Shown here piece by piece: positions 41,641 to 55,180 of a stretch of DNA of 64,000 nt (position 1 is its first letter; every line of letters starts with the position of its first letter). Position numbers and translations under genes: made by a program. The stretch lies in the NCBI RefSeq assembly GCF_027409185.1, contig NC_084463.1, forward strand, positions 45,858,407 through 45,922,406. The letters are read 5' to 3'. This DNA is from Cynocephalus volans (taxonomy: Eukaryota > Chordata > Mammalia > Dermoptera > Cynocephalidae). The notes under the pieces are model-generated. The model was not told where the DNA came from and searched no databases. It was given only the letters and a program-made list of their open reading frames with translations.

Positions 41641-44600
41641 ATATATACCACATTTCTTTATTTAGTCCTGATGGACATGTTGATTAACTTCATATCTTGG
41701 CTATCGTGAATAAGATTACAATAAACACAAGAGTAAAAATATTTCTTTGACATACTGATTTCATTTATTTTAGATATATATACCCAGATGTAAAATTGCT
41801 GGATCTTATGGTAGTTCCATTTTTAATATTTTGAGAATATCATACTGGTTTACATAATACCTTTACTAACTTACATTCCCACCTACAGTGTACAAGTGCC
41901 CGCTTATCTCTGCACCCGTTCCAAGAGTTTTCTTTCTTTTTTAGTAATAGCCATGCTAACAGCTGTGACATAATGTCTATTAGTTGTTTCTTTAAATTGC
42001 CTTTCCCTGATGACTGGTAATGTTAAACGTTACTTTTTCCACATACTTAGTGGTATTTGTATATCTTCTTATGATAAATACATTTCCAGAGTTTTTCGTA
42101 TTTTAGTTTTTGTTCGTTTTTTCACCACTTTTAATTGGGTTATTTGCTTTCTTGCTATTGAGGTAAGTTCCTTATCTATTTTGGGTCTTAACCACTTATA
42201 AGATATATGGTTCTCAAATGGTTTTCTTATCCTGTACGTTGTCCCTTTACTCTGTTGACTGTCTCCTGTGCTTCACGTGAGCTTTTAGTTTTATGAGCTG
42301 CCATGTGTCCATTTCTACCTCGGTGAGCTGTGCTCTAGAGTTCATGTCCAAAACGTCTTTACTCAGGCCAAAGGCATGAAGGTTTTACCTCTAGCAGTTT
42401 TACGGTTTCTGGTCTGAGGTTTAATTCTTTAATTATTTTAGGTTTTTTTTTTACATGGGTAAAATATGGTCCATTTTTGTTTTTCTGGATGTAGATATTC
42501 AGTGTTTCTGACACTCTTAAAGAACCTATTGATTTCCCATTGTCTGTTAATGATATTTTGGTCAAAAATCAATTGACCATAAACGTGTGGGTTTCCTTTA
42601 GGACACTCTATTCTATTCCATTGGTCTTTGTATCTGTTTTTACGCCAGTGGCATGCTATATTGATTACTAGAGCTTTATATTATATTTTTAAATCAGGTA
42701 GTGTGATGCTATCAGCTTTGATCTTTTCACTCAATTTTACTTTGCCTGTTTGGGGTCTTTTGTGGTTCCATTCAAATTTTAGAATTTGTTTCTATTTATG
42801 TGAAAAAATGGTATAGGATTTTGATAGACATTGCAATGAATCTGTAGATCACTTTGGGTATTATGTGTATTTTCTCCATATCAATTCTTCAAAATAATAA
42901 GCACCAAATATTTCCATTTATTTTTGTATTTTTCAATTTCTTCCTTCAATGCTTTATCCTTTCAGTGCACAGACATTTCACCACCTTCGTTAAATTTATT
43001 TCTAAATATTTTATTTTTTTCTTTCTTTCTGATTTGGATGCTTTTTATTTATTTTTCTTGCTTGACATTTTGGCAAAGACTTCCAGTACTATGTTAAATA
43101 GAATTGAAAAGGGTGGCTATTCTTTTCTATTTCTGAACTTGATAAAAAGCTTTCAACCTTTCACTGTCGAGTATCGTATTCGATTGAACTTGTCATACAT
43201 TAACTTTATTGTGTAGAAGCACATTTTTCTATACCTAATTTACTGAAATTTTAGTCATTTGTTAAAAATATGTTCAATATTCTCAGTTGCGTTTTTCTTT
43301 TTCGTATCTATTGATATGATCACATGGTTTCTGTGTTTTAGCCTGTTAATATGGTATGTCACCTTTATTGGTTTGCATATGTTAAAACTCCCTTACCTCA
43401 CAGAAATAAATCTCACTTGTTCATGGTGAATAAACCTTTTAATGTGCTATTGAATTCAATTTTCTGCATCTGAATTTATGAGTGAGACTGGCCTATAATT
43501 TTTCTCTTGCAGTGTTCTTGTCTAACTTTTATATAAGGTAATGCTGGCCTTCTAAAATGAGTTGTAAGTATTCCATCCTGAACATTTCAGAAGATTTGAG
43601 AAGCACTGGTATTAGTTCTTTAAGTGGCTGGTAGAATTTAAACATGAAGCCCTTGGGTTCTGGGCTTTTATTTGATGAGAATTTGGAGGGAGATTATTAT
43701 CATTTATTCAATCACCTTACTTGTTATCTGTCTGTTCAGATTTTGTATTTCTGTGTAATTTTATCCTAGTAGGTTGTATGTGTCTAAAAATGTATTCATT
43801 TATTCTAGGTATCCATTTTGTTGCTGTAACTCACTGAGAGTCGTTTAAATTTTTTCATGTTTGTTTTTCTCTGACATCAGTTGAAATGTCTTCTCTTTCA
43901 TTTTTTATTTTACTTACTTGTGTCCTCTCACTTTTCTTATTAACCTAGGTAAAGTTTTATCAACTTTGTCTTTTAAGAAAACAAAAACAAAACCAAAAAA
44001 TCTCAGTTCTGTTGATCTTCTCTAGTTTTTTAGTTTCTATTTTATTTATGTCTCTGCTCATTTTTGTTACTTCATTCCTTCTACTAACATTGGGTGTGGT
44101 TGTTCTTGGTTTTCTGATCCTTGAATTGTAATATTAGGTTGTTCCTCTGACATTTTTTTAATGTGGATATTTACTACTATAAACTTTCCTGTTACACCTT
44201 CTTTTCTCATCCTGTAAGTTTTGATATTTCTTGTCTCCATTTCTGTTTATCTCATAATATTTTTAAAAATTTTTATTTTGATTTCTACTTTGACCTATGA
44301 GTTGTTCTGGAGCATGTTGTTTAATTCACATGTTTGTGAATTTTTCAAATTTCTTCTTCACTATGATTTGAATTTGTCCATCCAAATTTTATGTTCAACC
44401 TTAATCTCCAATTGAATTCCATTAAGAGGTAGGCCCTTCAGAGGTGATTAGATTATGAGGGCTCCTTTCTTATGAATGGTATTAAGACTTATGTAAAAGG
44501 AACTCTTTATACAGTATTTGGATCTTTTTTTTATCTACTGCCATTGCTATGAGGATGAAAAGCTTAAGGCACCATCTTGGAAGGACGAACCCCAGTTATT

Positions 44601-46090
44601 AATATTTTGTCTATCTCCTACATGTTTTTTTTTTCTTTGTGATCACCAAGCCTTTCATAAAATATCTGAGAGTAATAAAATCTTAATTTAAGCTGATAAC
44701 ATTTTAACCTTGATTGCAAACAAAATCTATATTCATTTGCTCTAAGCCAACATTTCATGCTTTTGATGTCACAATTTACATTTTTATATAGTATATTTCT
44801 TAACAATTTTTTATTGATATTGAAGTTTTTAATAGTTTTCTTTTCTCTTTTATTCTATAGATATAAGTGATTTACACATCTCTGTTACATTATCATAGTG
44901 TTTTGAATTTGAATATATATTTATCTTTAGCATTATGATTTTTACTTTCATAGGTTTTCATGTTTTAGGTTAATGTCTCTTCACTTTAATTTGAAGAACT
45001 CATGTTAGCATTTCTTGTAAGGGAGGTGGTGGTAATAAATTCCTTCAACTTTTGCTTGTCTAGGAATGTCTCCATTTTTCCATTTCTAAAGGACAGTTTC
45101 CCAATGTGAACTGTTCTTGTTTGGCTTTCCCCCCCATCTTTCAGCATTTCACTATCCCTTGGATTGCAAGGCTTTTGTTGATAAATCAGGTGATAGCTTA
45201 ATGGGGGTTTCATTATATGTGATGAGTCTTTTGTCTGCAAGCTGCTTTCAAGACTCTCTCATTGTTTTGAATTTTAACATCTTGATAATTCACTTCAGAT
45301 TATATTGTGTATGTATGTTGATCTTGCCTCAGGTTCTTTGAGCTTCTTGATGTCCACATTCCTCCCAAGATATGGAGGTTTTCTGACAGTATTTTTTTTA
45401 AATAAACCTTCCTCCCCTTTTTATCTCGCTTTTCCTGCTGAGATGCCCATAACTTCTATGTGTTCACAGTTGATGGTGTTCCATTGGTCCCTTTTGTATT
45501 CTTCACCTTTTTCCATTTTGCTGTTTTTGCTGCTCCTGTTGTTCCTCTCAGTGGCTTATTTCAAATAATCTACCTTTGAGTTTGTTGGGTATTTCTGCAT
45601 GATCACAACTGCTGCTGAAGGTCTCCATTCATTTTTTTCACTTCTCTCATTGTTTTCTTCAACTCCATCATTTCTGTTTGGTTCCCTTTTTATGGTTTCT
45701 ATTTCTTTTATAAACACAATTTTGTTTATGTATTTTAAAATTGTATTTAGTTCTGTATCAGTGGCCTTTTTTTTTTTTTTTTTTGGTTGCTCTGTTTGTT
45801 TGCAGCTCACTGAGATTCATTAAGACCGTTATTTGGAATTATTTTTCTACCAATTCATAGATCTCATTTCTTTGCAGTAAGTTACTGGAGTTTATAAGTT
45901 TCTTTTAATGTCATCACGATTCACTGATCCTTCTTTATCTGCTACATTTGCATTAATGTCTGTGCATTTGAAGGGATGCACACCTCTTACGGTCTTTACA
46001 AGTTATGGGCTTTAAAAAACATTTTGGCAGGTTAAAGGCTTCCCCTTTTAGTTTCTGAGTCCATCTGAGTAGATCAACTTGGTCACAAAC
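41641..46090 (-). mobile_element. Older near-full-length L1, interrupted
   Basis: Continuous but decayed L1 ORF2, then ORF1-like sequence, on the minus strand. The minus peptide at 45556-45810 (IKREPNRNDGVEENNERSEK) is typical of the L1 ORF1 coiled coil. An LTR relic interrupts it at 44362-44600. Confidence 0.65.
44362..44600 (+). mobile_element. MaLR/MLT1-like LTR fragment
   Basis: The order ACTATGATTTGAATTTGTCC, TTAAGAGGTAGGCCC, AGAGGTGATTAGATTATGAG fits an old MaLR LTR. Confidence 0.55.
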
Positions 46091-46099
46091 ATTCACGTT

Positions 46100-46775
46100 T
46101 CTATCCTGCCAGCCATGGCTCAGGTTGTAAACATGACAGGACTATGAGGGTTCCAACCCCCTACCAACCTGATTCTGTTCAGGAAGGGCCCCTTTCATCT
46201 CTGCTACACAGACACAGAAACACACACACACACTCACAGAGTTATGAGGAACAGGTGAAAAACTGCCCAGATAAGATCACAGGTGAGGACTGGCCTAAAC
46301 AGACCTTCCCTGGACTGCCCTGTGTTACCTGTGACTGCCTTCTACCAAATGACCAAAGGTGTTGGGGGTGAGGACTGAGCCAATGTCTGCATTATTGAAA
46401 AATTTTCTCACTCCAGGCTTTTCTGAGGCAAGCACCTCAGAAAGTCAGGACACAGCAGAATATCTTCCTCTCTTGAGTGTTTCTTGGCAAGTGAGCTGAG
46501 CAGGGAGCTTTCTCTCAAATGTAGGTGTCTGGTTACCAAAGTTCTAAGTTCTTTTTGGGTCTATTGTTAAGGAAGTGAGGTCACATCTTCAATGTTACAT
46601 GACCTGGGTCTCTGTCTTCAATACCCTCTACTCAAAGATTCCACTAGGCTGCTGGCTGCTCACCCTCCTCTCCTTTGTCACCTCTTTCAGAGTCCATGAT
46701 TGTGCAAACACAGCCCTTCCTCAGCCCCCTGGGAAAAAGTGAATGTAGCTGGTGTCTCAGGTTTGAAGACCCAGA
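46100..46775. other. Unassigned intergenic sequence
   Basis: A short ACACAC run near 46215 is the only feature recognised. Confidence 0.35.
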
Positions 46776-46779
46776 GCTA

Positions 46780-46940
46780 GATCAGATCCTCCTTTTTCTT
46801 ACCATTTCTGTGACCCCAGACCAACCATTGTGTCCTCTAAGTCCTTCTTGTCTCTTAATATGCACAATGGGAATCATGCCAGCATCTACTTCATAGGAAA
46901 CTCATCAGGCGTGTATGAAATAAAACTGAGAAATCTCAGG
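46780..46940 (+). mobile_element. MIR SINE relic
   Basis: The central MIR layout is visible: CCATTTCTGTGACCCCAGAC, then CACAATGGGAATCATGCC. Confidence 0.5.
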
Positions 46941-47009
46941 CTTGGTGCCACATGTAGAAAGATAATGCACACGTTTAGAGATAAGAGGTGAGGAAAAGAG
47001 TGAGAGGCA

Positions 47010-47110
47010 GCATGGACTAGAGCTCTGACAGGCCTGAGTTCCAGCAGTGTGATCTTGGGGAAGTCACTTCTCTTTTTGGCCTCATTTTTTCATTCAATGC
47101 TGGTAAAACT
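47010..47110 (+). mobile_element. MIR SINE relic
   Basis: GGCAGCATGGACTAGAGC followed by GTGATCTTGGGGAAGTCACT is the 5' half of a MIR. Confidence 0.7.
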
Positions 47111-47319
47111 TTAACATTAAATAAAATTCAGATATTTTTATCCTTTGATAATAAACCTTCCACTTCCTGTCCATCATGTTTACAATGAGACCCATGAGCC
47201 TCCCCTCAGCCTAGGAGGTGGCAGCCTCCACGGTGGCTCCAACACTGCCTGGTTATTCACTCGCTTCTGACCAACAGGATAAAAACAAATGTGAGAGTAT
47301 CACTTCTGTCTTATTCATT

Positions 47320-47680
47320 TCAGAGTGTGTGACAAAGCACTGTAGACAAGATCACTTGTAAATAACAGAAATTTACTTCTCACCATTCTGCAGCCTGGAA
47401 GTTTGAAATCAAGGTGCCACTGTGGCTGGGTTCTGGTGAGGACTCCCTTCCAGGTCGCAGACTGCAGACTTCAGGTTGTCTTTTAACCTGGCAGAGAGGG
47501 GAGGAGAGAGCCCTCTGTGGTCCATTTTATAAGGCCAGTCATCCCTTTCATGAGGGATCCAGCCTCATGACCTAATTACTTCCCAAAGGCCCCACTTTCT
47601 AATTTTATCACATTGGCTGTTAGAATTTCAACATACAATTTCGAGGTGGTACAAAAACATTCAGACCATTGCAGATTCCA
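47320..47680 (-). mobile_element. MLT1-type LTR
   Basis: Read on the plus strand in reverse, it has AACAGAAATTTACTTCTCAC, CTGGTGAGGACTCCCTTCC, CATGACCTAATTACTTCCC and TTCAACATACAATTTCGAGG, the reversed MLT1 order. Confidence 0.75.
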
Positions 47681-48055
47681 AGATTTGATTACACAAAAAG
47701 CTGTCATTTTCTTTTACTCTCTTCAATGTTTTCTGTTTCTCTCTTTTCCATTCTATTTCTCAAACTGTGAATGCAAGCTCCTATGTTATCAGCTTCCCTA
47801 TGCAGAGGCCCACATGGCAGAGATCTGAGGGAATATCCAGGCCAACAGATGAAAAGAAACTTAGGCTGTCCATCTAAACTGAGTGAAAAATATTTTTTAC
47901 CAGGGAGTCAGAACACAATGGGTCTTTGATAGAAAAGCAAAGCCAGCAGACACTTTCTGAGTACCTGAAACGCTTGGGGTCACTTGCTCCAAGCACCACA
48001 ATTTATAAAGAGAAAAACTGATATACTTATTTTCTGTAGCCCCTGTCTACAACAG
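47681..48055. other. Unassigned sequence
   Basis: Nothing was recognised here. Confidence 0.35.
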
Positions 48056-48573
48056 ACTGGGTCACTTGCACTTTCACATAAATCTTAAGATGAGCATTTC
48101 TAGAGGAAAAAAATGTAGCTTAAGTTTTAATACAGATTGTATTGAATCTACATTTCAGTTTGGCAAGTATCATTATGTTAACAATGAATGTTAAATAATT
48201 AAACCAGACATGTATTTTTATTTATTTAGGTCTTTTATAATTCACTCAAAAAAGCAGTTCTGTTTTTGCTGTAAACATCTTGAACTTTCAAAAATTTATT
48301 CTGAAGTAGGTGTAAGATTTTAGCAGATATTCTTTATCAGTCTGAAAAAGGTTCCTTCTATTTCTAGTTTGTTGAGTGTTTAATCATGAAGATGTGTTAC
48401 CTTTTTTATATGCTTTTAATGCACATATTGGGAATCAGCTTCTACAGACACTTTAAAACCCACAGCTCATCTTCCTTTCTGTGTCTGCATCCTTCTCTCA
48501 CAAACGCAATCTTTCTGAAGGCAAATCAGATTCTAAATATTAAAAACAGGGTGATGAATGAATAGTTGAGAAC
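48056..48573 (+). repeat. 520-bp duplicated segment, copy 2
   Basis: The partner of 36433-36952 in direct orientation, 11.6 kb away. Copy 2 has a SNP pattern and small indels, such as CAGTCTGAAAAAGGTTCC where copy 1 has CAGGTTCC. Confidence 0.85.
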
Positions 48574-48589
48574 CTGCCTGATGAAATAA

Positions 48590-49250
48590 TGGTGGAAACG
48601 CTCCCAGGTATTGGCTGAGACCCAGACTTTCAGATCCAAAACTCTCAAAGATCCCCAAACAGATTCAATTCAAAGGTCCTTTCTGAGACATGTTATAGTC
48701 CAACTGTCAAAACTCAAAGACAGACTGAGAACACTAAATACAAGAGAAAAGCACTAAATCTCCTATAAGGAAGTCCCTATCAGACTAACAGCAGGTTTCT
48801 AAGCAGAAATCCCACAGGCCAGAAGAGAATATAATGATATATTCAAAGTACTAAAAGAAGAAAACCCTGCCAGCCAAGAATACTATTTCCAGCAATGCTA
48901 TCCTTCAGAAATGAAGGAGAAATAGAGTATTTCCCAGACAAACAAAAACTGCAGGAGTTCACCACCACACAATCAGCCCTATGAGAAATCCAAAATGACA
49001 ATCACCCATGAATATATTAACAACAAAACCCACTGATATGTCAGATATGCAATCAAGAAAGAGAAAGAAACTGTATCTTTCCACATCAAAAAACCAATGA
49101 ACACCAAAGACAAACATTAAAGGGAAAGAAAGAAACAAAAGGTACTCAAAAGAACAAAACAAAAATCAACAAAATGCCAGGAGTATGACAATAATTTTCA
49201 ATAGCCACCCTAAATGCAAATGGATTTTATTTCTCATTCAAAAGACACAA
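48590..49250 (+). mobile_element. L1 ORF1-end fragment
   Basis: Phrases such as ATCAGACTAACAGCAGG and GCCAAGAATACTATTTCC are L1 ORF1 C-terminal sequence in sense. Confidence 0.65.
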
Positions 49251-51980
49251 TTTCAGATTTTGTTTAGTGTATTACTAAATTTGTTATGGCCTGCTAACCC
49301 ATTAGATAAACAATTTCTATTTGTACCCATTTTGTGGTAATAAACACTGGGTCTGTTGCTGGCCAGATAAAACTTAGAAACCCATGAGGACAGAATTCCT
49401 GATTTTTCCATTACCATCCCTGGCACAGCAGAGGCTGCAGTTTATAAGCTTTTGGAGGCGGGATGGTGAGCACCCATGATGACGATCGGCATGATGGCAG
49501 GTGCCCCTCATAGGGAAGCGCACCGTGTCATTGGCCCTGGTGGGAGAAAACAGCACAGAAAAGCTTTGCAGGACCAGGTACCACTCAGCTCCTCATGCAG
49601 GTTTATGTCAGGCCAGGATGGGGTTATCAGCCAGACACCAAACAAGGTGACATGATGGGCTCTTTTCAAGCCCAAACCATCATTCACATAACTGACCACA
49701 AAGAAGGCAGGTGGCAGCGTCCAGAGTGTGGTTATCTGGGCCAGCCTGAGATCAGAGGGGCAGCCTAATTAGGCTGCAGACTGCTTTCTAGATGCATAGT
49801 ATGGCATGGGCTTAAATGCTGTTCTCACACATCATGCAGTGTGAAGCATCTCATGGGTAAATCACTAGATGGTATAGCTAAATATTTTTAAGATATAATA
49901 ATCTGTATTATATATAAATATGTTTTTTTCTCAGACTTATTATTTTTAAAACTACCTTTTTTTTTTGCTTTGTCCTTTTTAAAATTGATTTCATAATAAT
50001 AAAAAAACTGACTTGAAACCAAGTTGGGAATCAATTGCAATGCAATAGCCTATGAATTTGAACCAATGAGGTAGTGGGAGGAGAGCACTTGGTAACACCT
50101 GTCCCTGCATGTTCCTCCCAACACAGACCTGCTGCTCCCTGCTCCCTGTGGGGGACATGTGGGGGGCTTCTCCCTGCCCTGTACTCACACAGCCTGAGGC
50201 ACCCTGCATTACTGTCATGAGTGGCTTTATAAAAGTGAGCATTTGTGGAAAACAAATAACATCTAGGAAAATGCAGAGAGGGTTGGGGTAGGGGCAGGCG
50301 GCCTCACCTTGCGGGCCACCAATTCCTCTTGGGCCAGTTTCCCCATCTCTGAAATAAGGGTCATCTCCATTTGTGCTGCACTTTCATGTTTCTATGAGGT
50401 ACTTCAGTTTCATGTTTATTTCTGATTTGTACACAGAGAAGAGTCTGATTTGAACTAGCAATACCTTGAATCTAAGGAACATGCAGGTCTACCCTTTATA
50501 TGTCTGCCAATTCTGCCTCTGTACAGATTTGAAAAAAGGAGGTGAGTCACTGAATATGTGTTCATTCCTGGCTTTTTTTTTTTTTTCAATTAAAATTTCT
50601 CTTATTTATCAGGAAAAAGTGTCATCATAGTTTACAAAATTAAGCATTTTATTTTAGATCAAACTAAAATAAATTGTTATTTAAATGTTTCTTCCTCTGT
50701 TAACAATTTTTTGGCTGTATTTAGTGCATATAGTGAGATATAAAGGAATAAATATTAAAGGCTGAGTAGTAAGACTACACTGAGGGAATTGAATCACTTG
50801 TCAAATTTAGCCAAAATAATCCATTGCTTTACCTAGTTAAAGTTTCCATTTCTTCATGGTAATGAAGAAAATACAATGCCAATTTTCTAAATTCATGAAT
50901 GCTTGGTTTTAGAATAGAACAGAATAGACAGGCAGGAGCCATGGGTTATGGAGAGGGTGGCATGTCAGTCTGGGGGACGTTTTAGTGTGGTGGAGAGGAA
51001 ACACTTTGTGGTTACTGTCTGGCTGTCAGTCTCTCTACAGACAGCACAAACACTCAGGTCCTGTGAGGCAGACGCACTGTCGGGATTTGCAGATCTCATA
51101 GTTATTCATTGAGGATTCTTGAATTTTTTAAGAACAACTTTGCAGAAACAAGTGCTTTTACTGAGAGTTTAACATTAACAATGTATGCAGCATACTGTTT
51201 GTAGAGTACTTAGAATAAGTACGATAAATCTCAGTTCACTGCATGTGTGAGGACAAAGGTAATAAAATAAGTCTTCATTCTGTGTTGGTTCTAAAACTGT
51301 GTTACTGGCCCAGTCAGGGGCGAGTGGTCTTCACCACCGCCATGTGATCGCGTGTGGTTCCCAGACTCCCTGCTGTATCCAGGGGATTGCAGGTTTGCCG
51401 GGGCAGCCAGACTCATTCAAACTGCCTGGTTAATGACAGCTCATCATCTTCCCGTTCCCTGTTTTCTGTGGAGGTTCCACTTCAATACAGTCTTAGAAGC
51501 AGTGCATCCGTGGCCACCCGTTCTCACAGGCCTCAAAGATTCCGTACGAGAATATTAAACGTCCTTCATAGACACTCCTCAAACTGTGGACAGTTTTACA
51601 AGGTATTTAGAAGTGAGAAAGGAGGAGAGTGGAGAAATGTTGGGCCAGTTCTAACCTCTAGTAACGGTTTTGGGGGAGAAGTACAGAAATGTTACTATTG
51701 TCCACAGCAACATGATTCAGAGGCATTTTTATGAGCAAATTTTGAGACAGTTTCAAATGAATAGAGTGATTTTGACATTTTTATAAGAAATTTTACTTAA
51801 AGAAAAATTTATCACCACTAAAAACTTTCTTGATCAATTAAATATTCACTTTATTAGAAATATCTCAACATTCAAAATGACTTAAACAATATAATAAAAT
51901 CAATGTACCCACCGAAGTGTAATAACTGGAACATTACCGGTGGATGGAAAGAAACAAAAGTGTAATTCCTTATGGACGAC
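49251..51980. other. Unassigned 2.7-kb stretch
   Basis: No gene was recognised. It holds a poly-T near 50573-50586 and short open frames (to 126 codons at 51354-51734, plus strand) without a known domain or flanking splice pair that I trust. Confidence 0.35.
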
Positions 51981-51984
51981 ATGA

Positions 51985-52138
51985 GCATGTGTTCAGAAAA
52001 CCCGAAAGAATGTACAGAGTAACTATTAAAATTAACAATGTGAGTTTACTAGGACCACTGGATAGAACACCAGTTGTGCAAAAACTCAATTGCATTTCTA
52101 TGTACCAGCAACAAAAACTACGGAGAAACTATAAAAAC
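51985..52138 (+). mobile_element. L1 ORF2 fragment
   Basis: AACTCAATTGCATTTCTATG and neighbours fit the L1 ORF2 word around VFLYTSN. It stops abruptly at the following LTR. Confidence 0.6.
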
Positions 52139-52480
52139 CAAATGGCAGCCGAAGGCGGGTTGTCGCTCGCTTTGCTGGAGGCGGCCTGCACATGGTGGGC
52201 TGAGGGGCCAACACTCTACTTTGCATCTGAAAGTCAGCAGCAGCTGCTCACTCTCCTGAGCCGACCTGCGCTTTGTACTGAATTTTTCTTGCTTTTGATA
52301 GACTTGATGTCTGTGCTGAACTTCCTTTAGTGTTAGACTTGGTGTGCGCCCTGCTCAGTCTCTGGAGCTATGCCTCACTCTCTGTGGGACCTGCATTTCT
52401 TATCTGTCCTATTAAACTTGTTCTCACTGTCTACTGTGACTCTGCCCTTGAATTCTTTCCTGTGGCAGAGTCAAGATCCC
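52139..52480 (+). mobile_element. Probable LTR of an endogenous retrovirus
   Basis: A GC-rich promoter-like part is followed by CCTATTAAACTTGTTCTCAC (an ATTAAA polyadenylation signal near 52409) and an R/U5-like TGTGACTCTGCCC. No internal region follows, so it would be solo. Confidence 0.5.
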
Positions 52481-53214
52481 ATTAAGAGGACTGTGTGCGT
52501 TGAGGCCAGCTATCAGCCACCCCCCACCAGACCCTATCTCCAGCATCATAAGGAGATAGAGCTGAGACCAAAAGAGGCTTTGCTCTTATGCCCCAGAGAA
52601 ACACTCTCTTTCAAGATTAAGGTGCAGAACTCTGTCTTCTCCAGGATGACTCCAGGCCATAGCTCTTTGAAGATGTTAAGGACATGTTTCCCAGGATATG
52701 GCTTGTATATAATGTGCATTTTTACCACAAAGTGACAAGTAAACTAATACCATTAATAAACCCGGTAGGTTTGATGATCTGACTTTACAAAACTCAGCAA
52801 CACACAAATGTTTCCCATTGATTCAGGATTCATAGCTTCATTAAGCATTAATGTTTACACACACAAAAAATTTGAAAACCTGCTGTGTGACAGACTTTAC
52901 TCTGAGCACTATAGATACAACAGTGAACAGCGCAGACAGAAATTCCTGCCTTACAGGGGCTTACAACCTAGTGGTTTTTCTTTGAATATGGAACTTCCTG
53001 TGAGCATAACACTGGATTTTATGTGATTTTCAAAGTTGCAAGACTATCAGTTACATAAAGGGGAACTTATGCATAGGCAAGCATAGCCTACAACCAGAAT
53101 TTGGACATAACCTTTTCAGGTCTTCTATTGCTTTAGAAGACTCAGTGGTAAAAAAATATCCGTGGAGATAATGCTTTGGACACTGGGCTATCTGCATCTC
53201 ATCTTGGGCAGTCT
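52481..53214. other. Unassigned, with an old LINE 3'-end-like piece
   Basis: At 52830-52980 the pattern ACTATAGATACAACAGTGAACA and CCTTACAGGGGCTTACAACC resembles an old L2-type 3' end. The rest is not recognised. Confidence 0.35.
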
Positions 53215-53400
53215 GCGGTAGTGGAGTGAGCACTGAACTTGGAGTCAGAAAATCTAGACATGTCTGGCCTCCCAAGCACTATTCTTGTGACCTTCAGCAA
53301 GAGACTTAACTTCTGTGGCCTTCAGTGTCTCTGTTTGTAAAATGAGGGAGAATAACAGCCATTCCACCCATGTGAAAGTGTTCTATAAAGCCCAAAGCAA
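53215..53400 (+). mobile_element. MIR SINE
   Basis: GAGCACTGAACTTGGAGTCA, then TGACCTTCAGCAAGAGACTT and TTTGTAAAATGAGGGAGAAT give the full MIR order. Confidence 0.85.
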
Positions 53401-53739
53401 AAGAAAACAAAATAGAAATGAATTAGAGTTGGGAAAACGCTTGAGATGTATGAAATTGCACATAAATGCGTGGTGTTAATATCCCTAACCTAATATGAAT
53501 GTGAACTGTGATAAATACAGGCAGCCTTATAATCTGATCTGCTACCTCATCACTGGGCAAGTCAGATACCGCAGAAGCTGGTTGCACTCTGTCCTTTGCT
53601 CTCCATCTGGAGGACTTTTTGAGTGTCAGCTTGCCTAGGCCAGAGGACAGTTCCTAGAATCCCCTTTCTAGGGTGTTTCTGGGGAGGTGGGTGGCGAGGG
53701 AGATGCATCTAGGAGAACTGGAGGACAGGGAGCAGTGGC
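53401..53739. other. Unassigned sequence
   Basis: Nothing was recognised here. Confidence 0.35.
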
Positions 53740-54170
53740 TGCCACTCTGCACCATTCACATGTCCTCTCCCAGTTATTCATCCAAACTACGGTGTAGGTG
53801 GCGCTGGGAAGGGATTTCGCAGATGTGATGGAAATCTCTGCTCAGCTGACTGTGTCACTCAAAGGGGAGATTATTGTGCTGGGCCTCATTTGACCAGTTG
53901 GAAGGTTTTAAAAGCAACCGTATTCCCTCCCTGGGGGAGAGATTGCAGACAGCCCTGGGTCAGCATCTGCTCCCTTCCTCCAGACCTGCTTCCTGACAGC
54001 CCCCTTTACACAACAGCTGTAGCTCACATGCACAGAATTCTGGTTACTCGTGATCATTCCTTCCTAGCCGCCAACCCTAACAACTTTGGACTTGTTTAAC
54101 CATCATGCACAACTGGGTAAACTATTTCTTGCAATAAATCCATCTATATATGTTTCTATCTCCTCGCACT
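53740..54170 (+). mobile_element. Possible LTR relic
   Basis: The order GGGGAGATTATTGTGCTGGG, CCCTGGGGGAGAGATTGCAG, GGACTTGTTTAACC, then TTGCAATAAATCCATC looks like an old LTR with a polyadenylation signal. Family uncertain. Confidence 0.4.
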
Positions 54171-54959
54171 TGGTCTACTCTTGTTGGAAACAGAGGCACA
54201 TCCTTGCCTGCTCGCTGGCGTTTTGCCTGTAAAGGTAACATTACTCCCACCATGGCTGTCCTTATGCTTAAAGAAAAGTTGGCCTCAGCCTCTAAGTACA
54301 TTTGGGAGACACAAGCCTCTGGCACATTATGTGCTGCAGGAATGGGCTGAGGAACTAGGCTGATATTCGATGTAAGGATCAATAAAACATAACAAGGTGG
54401 AGCCCACTGACAACCTGCTCTGGAGTGTTACTCTCCATCCCCTACCACTCAGGACCACTCATGGGCTCATAATTTCCTACGTGCAATGCCCCCTTCTTAG
54501 GGCTTTCAGTTGAACTAGGTGGTCTACTGGCCTGTGTGTGTGTGTTTCCTCAGTGCAGTTTGTCCTAAACCATCAAGACAGATGGCCAGCTCAGGTAAGT
54601 TTGTGCAACAAACCCAGGGAAAGAAACACTAAATCAATCTACTGGACAAATACGAATGCTCTCATTAGGAGCTTAATAATTCACATCAGCCTTTGGTTCT
54701 TTCCATGACATTAATTCCATATTCGACTACAGAGCAATCGCTCTTCTCAAACTTGTGAGACACCCAACGAGAACTCTCAGTTCCCAGAATGTGAAAATAG
54801 TTTTCATACGGCCCAAAGAGATACATCTCAGAACTAGCCTCCCTCCTCCTGTGCCCCCTACACACACAGCCACAGCTTATGACCTCTGAATATTGGAAGC
54901 AAAGCTTGGAACTTTCCCCATGCATGCTCAGACTTACAGTCCCATCTTTTCCCCATTCA
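54171..54959. other. Unassigned sequence
   Basis: No gene or repeat was recognised apart from a short TG run near 54535. Confidence 0.35.
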
Positions 54960-55180
54960 GACTAATAACTCACATGTAGTGATTTCTGTGGGCCCAAGCA
55001 CTGTTTTAAATGCTCTAAATATATCAACTGATGTCTAGCATCTGTGAAGTAGAACTACTTTATTATCAGTATTTTACCAATAAAAGAACTGAGACACAGA
55101 TGATCAGCATCTTGCCTGAGGTCTGCTAACTAGAAAAGGAAGGAGTGAGGAGTTAGAGATTGAGCCAGTCCTGGAGCCCA
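54960..55180 (-). mobile_element. MIR SINE
   Basis: In reverse order: CAAGCACTGTTTTAAATGCT, ATTTTACCAATAAAAGAACT and ATCTTGCCTGAGGTC, the complement of a MIR. Confidence 0.7.

Noticed and set aside
51354..51734. 126-codon plus-strand open frame
   Set aside because: No known domain, overlapping alternative frames, and no convincing splice sites or homologue recognised.
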